From positions 79,140,862 to 79,204,861 of the forward strand of contig NC_080584.1 of assembly GCF_029962835.1 (NCBI RefSeq): a DNA stretch of 64,000 nt. Reading direction: 5' to 3'. The stretch's first letter is position 1. Each line of letters opens with the position of its first letter. Shown here piece by piece: positions 57,550-64,000 of the stretch. A model generated the notes under the pieces. That model worked only from the letters and a program-made list of their open reading frames with translations, was not told where the DNA came from and made no database searches. Made by a program: the position numbers and the translations under genes. The stretch comes from Magnolia sinica (taxonomy: Eukaryota > Streptophyta > Magnoliopsida > Magnoliales > Magnoliaceae).

Positions 57550-60500
57550 CTGATGGAAAACAATGAAGGTATAAATCAAAATCTTGTGGACGGTGATCCA
57601 GGGATCTGTTATCTTTCGGAAAGAATGGAAGCTTTTCACCGGGAGAGTCAGTTGACCATGCAAGGGTTGCAGGCAACTCTCGACCGTCTTGCGGATGCGC
57701 TACTCTCGCCCCAGGCCCTAGGCGGTGCTCCACCACCTTTGGTTGATCCTCCTCCCATGGTGGCTCCACCACCTATGGTTGCTGTACGACGCAACACTGA
57801 TTTTCGAAGAGCGCTACCAGTGGCAAACCGTAGGGCTACACCAGATGATTCAAGTTCTAGCGACGAGGACCTTAATGAGGGTTTTGCTTGACGACCAATC
57901 CATGAAGGTGATCATCTAGATCATGCTGAAAGAGACTATTGAGGTAAGGCTGAATTTCCTAGTTTTAACGGTTTATTGCGTATAGAAGATTTTCTCGATT
58001 AGCTAGCCGAAGTACAGAGATATTTTGATTACATGGACGTGTCAGATCATAAAAGGGTAAAATTGGTAGCGTTTAAATTAAAATCTAGTGCTTCTGCATG
58101 GTAGGAACAATTACAACTCTCACGAGCCTGCCAGAACAAGGCGCCCATCTCATCATGGCCACGGATGAGACGTCTTCTTCGATCTCAATTTCTCCCCAGT
58201 GATTATGAGCAGATATTATTCCAGCAATATCAAAATTGTAGACAAAGAAATCGAACAGTCACAGATTACACTGAAGAATTCCAATGGCTGACTACACGAA
58301 ACGATCTGTCAGAATCTGAGTACAGAAGGTGGCACGATTTATAGGTGGTTTGCAACAGACAATTTAGGACCGAGTTCAGATGTAGCCAGTCAGGACCGTG
58401 GATGAAGCAGTTCAATTGGCGGGTAGGGCAGAAACACAACTTGCAAGAGCTCCTGCTCGTCCATATCCTTCAACTCGATCCCCCATGACGGGTCCCACGC
58501 AGGATTCAGTGCTGCCACGAGGAAAAGACCTAGTACCTCAACTTCCTACAACCGCAAACCGTGATATGGGGAGTGGCTCATCCAGACCTTAACGTGCAGC
58601 ACCCACAACAGCGGATCCGAGTAGGATTCTAAATTATTATGCTCGGCAAAGGTCGAACAATTGTTACCGCTGTGGTCAACCAAGCCACTTATCAAACACT
58701 TGTCCTCAACGTCCCGCAACACACTTGACTATAAACGGAGGGGGCACTGAAGATGAGGCCGTAGAAGAAGACCATCGCTTTGATGAACATGAACAAATCA
58801 CTGAAGAAATAGCTGGTGGCGATGAAATGATAGGCGAGGATCGTGGAAAATTTCTAGTTGTGAGGCGATTACTATATGCCCCACGAAAGGAATTACATCC
58901 ACAAGACACAATATATTTCGTACTCGGTGCACCGTCAATGGAAAGGTCTGTAATGTGATCATAGACAGTGGTAGTAGTGAGAACATCGTCTCAAGAGTGA
59001 TGGTGGACAAGTTGCGGCTACCAACGATGAAACATCTTTCCCCGTACTCAATCGGCTGGATAAAAACGGTGAATGAGACCAATGTATCTGAACAATGCAC
59101 TATCTCGTTTTCAATTGGCAAAAATTATAAGGATTAAATACTTTGTGACGTGGTTGATAGGAAGCTTGTCATATGTTACACGGTCGACCTTGGCAGTCGG
59201 ACCGTGATGCGACCCATAGGGGACGAGATAATGTTTACGTATTCGTCAAGGATAGTCGAAAAATAATCATTGCCCTTATGGCACCAGAGAATCACCCTGA
59301 AGCCTCTAAAGTGGAGGAGAGTTCCCTCTTAACCATTCAGGATTTTATGGAGGAATCCAAGGAAACCGGCGAGGTATACGCTGTAGTGGTGAAGGACAAG
59401 GAAGAGAAACCCTCAAACATCCCTTTAAGTTTAAGACTGTTGCTAAATGAATTCAAAGAAGTCTGCCCCGAGGATTTACCTGATGGATTACCCCCCATGA
59501 GGGACATCCAACATCACATAGACCTTGTCCCTGGAGCTAGCCTGCCCAACCGCCCTCATTATCGGATGAATCCGAAGGAGTGAGATACTTGAGGGGCAAG
59601 TGGAGGAATTGATCCGTAAGTGTCTCTTGAGAGAGAGCATTAGCCCATGTGCCGTACCAGCTTATTAATGCCAAAAAGAGATGGAAGCTGGCGCATGTGT
59701 GTCGACAGCGAGATAATCAACAAAATTACCATCAAATATCAGTTCCCAATACCACGGTTGGACGACATGCTCGATATGTTAGAAGGGGCCAAGGTGTTCT
59801 CTAAACTAGATCTAAGGAGCGGGTACCATCAGATTCGTATTCGACCCGGCGATGAGTGGAAAACGGCATTCAAGACCAAGGAAGGGCTATATGAGTGGCT
59901 GGTCATGCCCTTCGGCCTATCGAACGCACCAAGTACTTTTATGCGTTTGATGAATCAAGTTCTAAAACCGTTCACTGGCCGATTTGTGGTAGTATATTTT
60001 GATGACATATTGATATATAGCCAGGATGAGGCAGAACATAGACAGCATCTTAAACAGGTGCTGCAGGTCCTACAAATTAACAAGTTGTACATCAACTTGA
60101 AGAAGTGTAGTTTTTTAATTGACAGCCTGTTGTTTCTAGGATTTGTTATAACGTCTACATGCATTTGTGTTGACGATGAAAAGGTGCGAGCTATTAAGGA
60201 ATGGCCGATCTCGACAAACATTCATGAGGTGAGAAGTTTTCATGGGTTGGCGACTTTCCATCGTCGATTTGTGCAAGCTTTTAGTACCATAGCCACGCCT
60301 ATAACAGATTGCATGAAAAAAGGACTGTTCCAGTGGACCGATAAAGATGACAAGAGCTTTCATGAGATCAAGCATCGTTTGTTTACAACACCGGTTTTGG
60401 TACTTCCTAATTTCGACAAATTGTTTGAGGTTAAGTGTGATGCTTCATACGTTGGAATGGGAGGAGTATTGTTACAGGAAGGCAGGCTGGTAGCCTTCTA

Positions 60501-62133
60501 CAGCGAGAAGCTCAGCGAAGCCTGAAAGAAGTGGTCGACTTATAAGCTTGAGTTGTACGCAGTTATTCAAGCACTGCGACATTGGCGGCATTATCTGATT
60601 CAAAGAGAGTTTGTTTTGTACACTGACCATAAAGCATTAAAGTTTATTAATAGTCAGACTAACGTGAATCGTGTGCATGCTAGATGGGTTGCATTTTTAC
60701 AGGAATTCACGTTTGTTCTGAAGCACAAGTCAGGGTAGCAGAACAAGGTGGCTGATGCACTTAGCCGTCGTGCATCACTACTTGTTACGATGAACAACGA
60801 GATGGTCGGCTTCAACTGTCTCAAGGAGCTGTATGCCGAGGATGAGGACTTCAAAGATTCTTGGATGAAGTGCCAAAAAGGTCACCCCAGTGACCTTCAT
60901 ATACAAGACGATTTTCTCTTCAAAGGGAATCGATTGTGCATCCCCCAAAGTTCTCTGAGGGAGCAGATTATTTAGGAGCTATATGGAGGTGGCCTCGGTG
61001 GACACCTAGGGCGAGACAAGACGCGAGCTCTTGTGGAAGAGCGGTATTACTGGCCGCAATTAGTAGGCGATGTAGGAAAATCCGTACAACGTTGCCATGT
61101 TTGTCAGACCTCCAAGGGGCAATCTCAGAATACGGGCCTCTACACCCCGTTACCTATGCCTAACGGTCCTTGGGAGGATTTATCAATGGACTTCGTGCTT
61201 GGTCTCCCATGAACACAATGCGGCATGGATTCGGTGTTCGTGGTGGTAGATCGTTTCTCTAAGATGGCGCACTTTATCCCATGCAAGAAGACCCTCGATA
61301 CAACACACGTGGCGAATCTATTTTTCAGGGAGGTCGTACGGCTACACGGGGTCCCCAAGACCATTACTTCCTATCGTGACACGAAGTTCATTAGCCACTT
61401 TTGGCAGACTTTATGGAATCGATTCGATACACGACTTCAATTCAGCAGTGTTTACCACCCACAGACTGATGGGTAGACCGAATTTGTGAATCGCACGTTG
61501 GGAAACCTCCTTCGCTGTATTTCAGAAGAAAAACCGAAGCAGTGGGATTTGGCCTTATCTCAAGCAGAGTTTGCATTCAACTATATGGTGAACCGGTCGA
61601 CAGGGAGATCACCGTTCCAGATTATCTATGGACAAGTGCCTCGCCACACACTTGACTTGGTCCCTCTGCCCAAACACCTAGGCACGAGCATTGCAGCAGA
61701 ACATATGACAGACAAGATCATGGGCATCCATGCAGAAGTGCAGACCAAGCTACATACCTCGAACGAGAAGTACAAGGAACAAGCGGACAAGCATCGGCGA
61801 CAAAAAGTGTTCGAGGTGGGCGACCACGTTATGGTCCATCTGCGCAAAGAGAGATTTCAGACCGGGACGTACAACAAGTTAAAAAATAAGAAGATTGGAC
61901 CGGTACCAATTATCCAAAAGATCAATGACAACGCTTATGTTGTTGATCTCCCAAATGACATGGCAATCTCACGGACTTTCAATGTCGCGGACCTAACCGA
62001 GTATCATGAATCAGAACATGACGAGAACTCAAGGACGAGTTCTTTTGAAGTGGAGGAGATTGATATAGAGCGGGTCGCGGACAGTTACATGGCCAAGATG
62101 GATCAGAAAAGGCCCGGTCGACGACAGAAGTGA
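57550..62133 (+). pseudogene. Ty3 gag-pol remains
   Basis: Gag runs from about 57,550, with a CCHC knuckle CYRCGQPSHLSNTC at 58,663-58,704. Protease has IIDSGSSENIVS at 58,956. Reverse transcriptase spans 59,650-60,170 ([42 protein letters not shown]). RNase H has [18 protein letters not shown] (60,424) and [10 protein letters not shown] (60,618). Integrase has [16 protein letters not shown] (61,243) and [10 protein letters not shown] (61,447). The tail has GDHVMVHLRKERF (61,820). A typical chromovirus-like polyprotein; no chromodomain was recognised. It is broken, and no complete frame remains. Confidence 0.92.
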
Positions 62134-62794
62134 TCCAGACCATCGAACCTTAAATCGGGCGTATCTTGCAATCCGGAATGAGTTATCTGACGTAAAATAT
62201 ATGATTTTGGGGTAGAATGAGCTACTGAAGCCAACCAACCCCGCGATGTCGGGTTATGCAGTCCAGAATTGTGAAAAACCCCTGGATCGACGGTCGTTTC
62301 CCTGTTTTAATTTTGTTTTTACTATAAATAGTAAGTTTTAGTTTGATTATAACCCTCCATCCATTAGGCTTTAGGAGTTGCGCCCAATGTGAAAAGAGCT
62401 TAGAATAATTAGGAGAACGGTTTGGTGAAGCCAAATAGGACACTTACTATTTTTGGCCGAAAACCTTGCGCACTATTAGACGTCACGACCGTCTATAAAT
62501 AGTAAGTTTACTATTTATAGTAAGTCGCAGATTCTAGGAGTTTGAGTTGTAGTTTGATTCTAATTTCTTTCCCATTGCTTGGTACCCTTATTTAAAAGGT
62601 TGTGAACTCGTTTTTATTTATCAGTTAATCAATTTCGAATTTATTAGAATTTATTTCTATTTTCTGCTTTCTTTCCTCGTGGATTCGAGAAGTCTCTGTG
62701 AGGAGTCCAGAGAAGCTCCGTGGATTCGGAGTAGTTATCCTCGTCACGTTCATGATTCGGAGTAGTTATCCTCGTCATGTTCATCCCTGCGTCA
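62061..62794 (+). repeat. 3' LTR of Ty3 element
   Basis: 734 bp, slightly longer than its partner because a piece of about 31 bp (ATTCGGAGTAGTTATCCTCG...) is duplicated in tandem near the right end, at 62,724-62,785. Confidence 0.92.
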
Positions 62795-63518
62795 AATGCC
62801 TTGTCAGCAGTCCCACTTCAACCCTGGCAAAGGATGATATTATTCGAACCTTCCTTGGGAATAATAGGAGGTAGAAGAAGCATTCAAGGACAAGATGGGG
62901 AGTGAAACAGGCAGCGATGGTGGGAGAAGAAGCGACAGCGACAGCCTCCTCCAGTAACACATCTATGGACAAGTCTTGAAATTCAATGGTCTCCTCCGAT
63001 TCCAACCTGTCGGAGCTAACGTATACAACCTTTGAGTCATATGAAACCGTCTTTGTATTTCTAATATTTGGAACCCCCACATCGTCTAAATAAATGCGTC
63101 GGGTCGCATCTCCTAGTATTAAGAAGAACCTCTGTCCCTTGAGCGATTTATCGATTTCAAACGAGACTTCCATCTGTACATCCTTTTTAAGATCATCGTC
63201 TTCATCGTCACCTTCCTTTATCACCAAGTGCTTTGCAATTTCCCTCTGCACGTTCCGAGGACTCCAATCCTCTTTCGGTAGCTTCACCATTATCTGCACG
63301 TCGAAGAGATCAGATCCCTTCAACTTTCGAGCTGCATACTCCACGATCCTCCATCTTCCAATACCTTTAAACCCCCTGACACAAATGACTCTGATCTTCG
63401 GATTCCTCAAGCATTGCAAGAGCTCTTCCCCGGCACGCTCTACTTCAGCGGGGAAGTTCTCTGGCCCTGTGATAGCCTCTTCTCCTTTTCGGACAACAGA
63501 AACATCTCTTCCAGCCAT

Positions 63519-64000
63519 GCCTATGAGTCTCTCTTATCTCTGAAAATACGACAGCCATTGATTAAGCTGATATTTATGTTTCCCCTTCACATAGGTCCAT
63601 GTGACCTTATGATCAGGTTGGATGGAAAATGGACATCACGGTGAGCCCTAGGAAGATTTCAATGGTAAAAAGTAATTACGGTAGACCTTAGCAAATTTTT
63701 AATGGTCAGCTACCAACAACTACTGTTTCCTATGATGTGGTCCACCTGCTATTTCTATATTCTTCACTTTTTAGATTAAACTCTAAAATAAGCTGAAAAA
63801 ATAGATGGACCGCACGGATATACATTTCATATATTGAGGTGGCCCTACCATCAAGTTCAAGGTCGTTCGCAAATTGCTTGTTCGGTCCCAATCAAGTCGC
63901 GCTCGCGGATCGTTTGCGTTACAGGATTTCTTGCGTCGTGGCTTTTCATTCGTCGATGTCATTGCCCGTCACACCAGCTCACACAACACACTACACACTG
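63519..64000. repeat. Upstream of NLR-like pseudogene, repeat-derived
   Basis: The first 45 bases are the shared leader of the NLR-like genes (GAAAATACGACAGCCATTGA). From about 63,565 a MITE core half begins, and 63,655-64,000 follows 8,395-8,745 closely, including sequence outside the core. No gene is visible before the window ends. Confidence 0.7.

Larger units (their letters stand above)
56817..62794 (+). mobile_element. Ty3 LTR retrotransposon, broken, with TSD
   Basis: A whole-length Ty3/Gypsy fossil of 5,978 bp on the plus strand, opposite to the host gene. LTRs lie at 56,817-57,519 and 62,061-62,794 (TGATRTAGAG...TGCGTCA). The duplicate AATGC is at 56,812-56,816 and 62,795-62,799. The primer site TGGTATCAAAG follows the left LTR at 57,522. 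The domain order protease, reverse transcriptase, RNase H, integrase is the Ty3 order. The pol frame runs about 70 bases into the right LTR, a layout reported for CRM-type chromoviruses; that assignment is tentative. The LTRs differ by about 5-7 percent, largely transitions. It is broken in roughly eight to ten places. Confidence 0.95.
46610..63518 (-). pseudogene. NLR-like paralog split by two LTR elements
   Basis: Block B copy of the gene at 29,372, in three parts on the minus strand. The N-terminal part, 62,800-63,518, starts MAGRDVSVVRKG with a P-loop position reading GFKGIGRW and FFLILGD at kinase 2. The middle part, 55,765-56,811, has IAEGIMVIRE and LRRs. The C-terminal part, 46,610-47,769, ends FIEWRPLTRR like its paralog. 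The Ty3 element separates the first two parts and the Copia element the last two, each with a target duplicate in the coding sequence. It also has an in-frame stop after KLVNLW (about 55,992), a shift near 47,430 and an upstream ATG out of frame. It has one more LRR than the block A gene (LNLAGDNNLKSLPSSLSKL). It is non-functional as an NLR; fragments may still be transcribed. Confidence 0.92.

Overview
The window is nuclear DNA of a flowering plant. It is AT-rich and gene-poor, packed with plant transposon families (Copia and Ty3 LTR elements, CACTA, PIF/Harbinger and Mutator-like MITEs, L1-type LINEs, a tRNA-derived SINE), and it carries NLR-type disease-resistance sequence. The abundant MITE core, with phrases such as TGGTCCACCTGAGATTTGGA, resembles repeats I associate with magnoliids such as the laurel or magnolia relatives. 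That placement is an inference.

The underlying layout is a tandem segmental duplication. Block A (about 1-32,400) and block B (about 38,150-63,550) share collinear segments in the same order: 1-134 plus 6,551-6,765 with 38,155-38,490; 16,468-17,250 with 40,312-41,165; 24,740-25,530 with 41,850-42,370; 29,220-29,371 with 46,450-46,609; and an NLR-like gene at the end of each. The blocks now differ mainly by which mobile elements they received.

Block A holds a 6.4 kb Copia element (135-6,545, TSD CTTGA) and two CACTA elements, 10,013-16,464 (TSD TGT) and 17,352-23,936 (TSD CAA). Both CACTA elements have captured host exons, all on the minus strand. The first has the 5' end of a kinesin-13A gene plus three exons of an extended-PHD-finger gene. 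The second has one exon of ribosomal protein L13, and a 2.2 kb solo LTR (TSD CAGCT) has landed inside it. Block A also has LINE pieces, a Ty3 scrap, a second LTR-like repeat, and an intact 976-codon NLR-like gene (29,372-32,302, minus) whose nucleotide-binding site is degenerate.

Between the blocks (32,300-38,150) lie MITE clusters and a small SINE with a perfect 17-bp TSD.

Block B ends in the paralogous NLR-like gene (46,610-63,518, minus), which is a pseudogene split by two LTR elements: a Copia (47,775-55,759, TSD GCGTA) and a Ty3 element (56,817-62,794, TSD AATGC). The Copia LTR was in turn hit by a 2.45 kb PIF/Harbinger-like element (47,824-50,278, TSD TAA) that itself holds several MITEs, making a four-level nest.

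The one convincing host coding gene is the NLR-like gene in block A. The other coding pieces are captured exons, a host pseudogene, or fossil transposon genes. The observations most worth following are the two exon-carrying CACTA elements, the NLR lineage that lost its P-loop before the duplication, and a MITE superfamily that shares one core but carries at least three or four different terminal inverted repeats.
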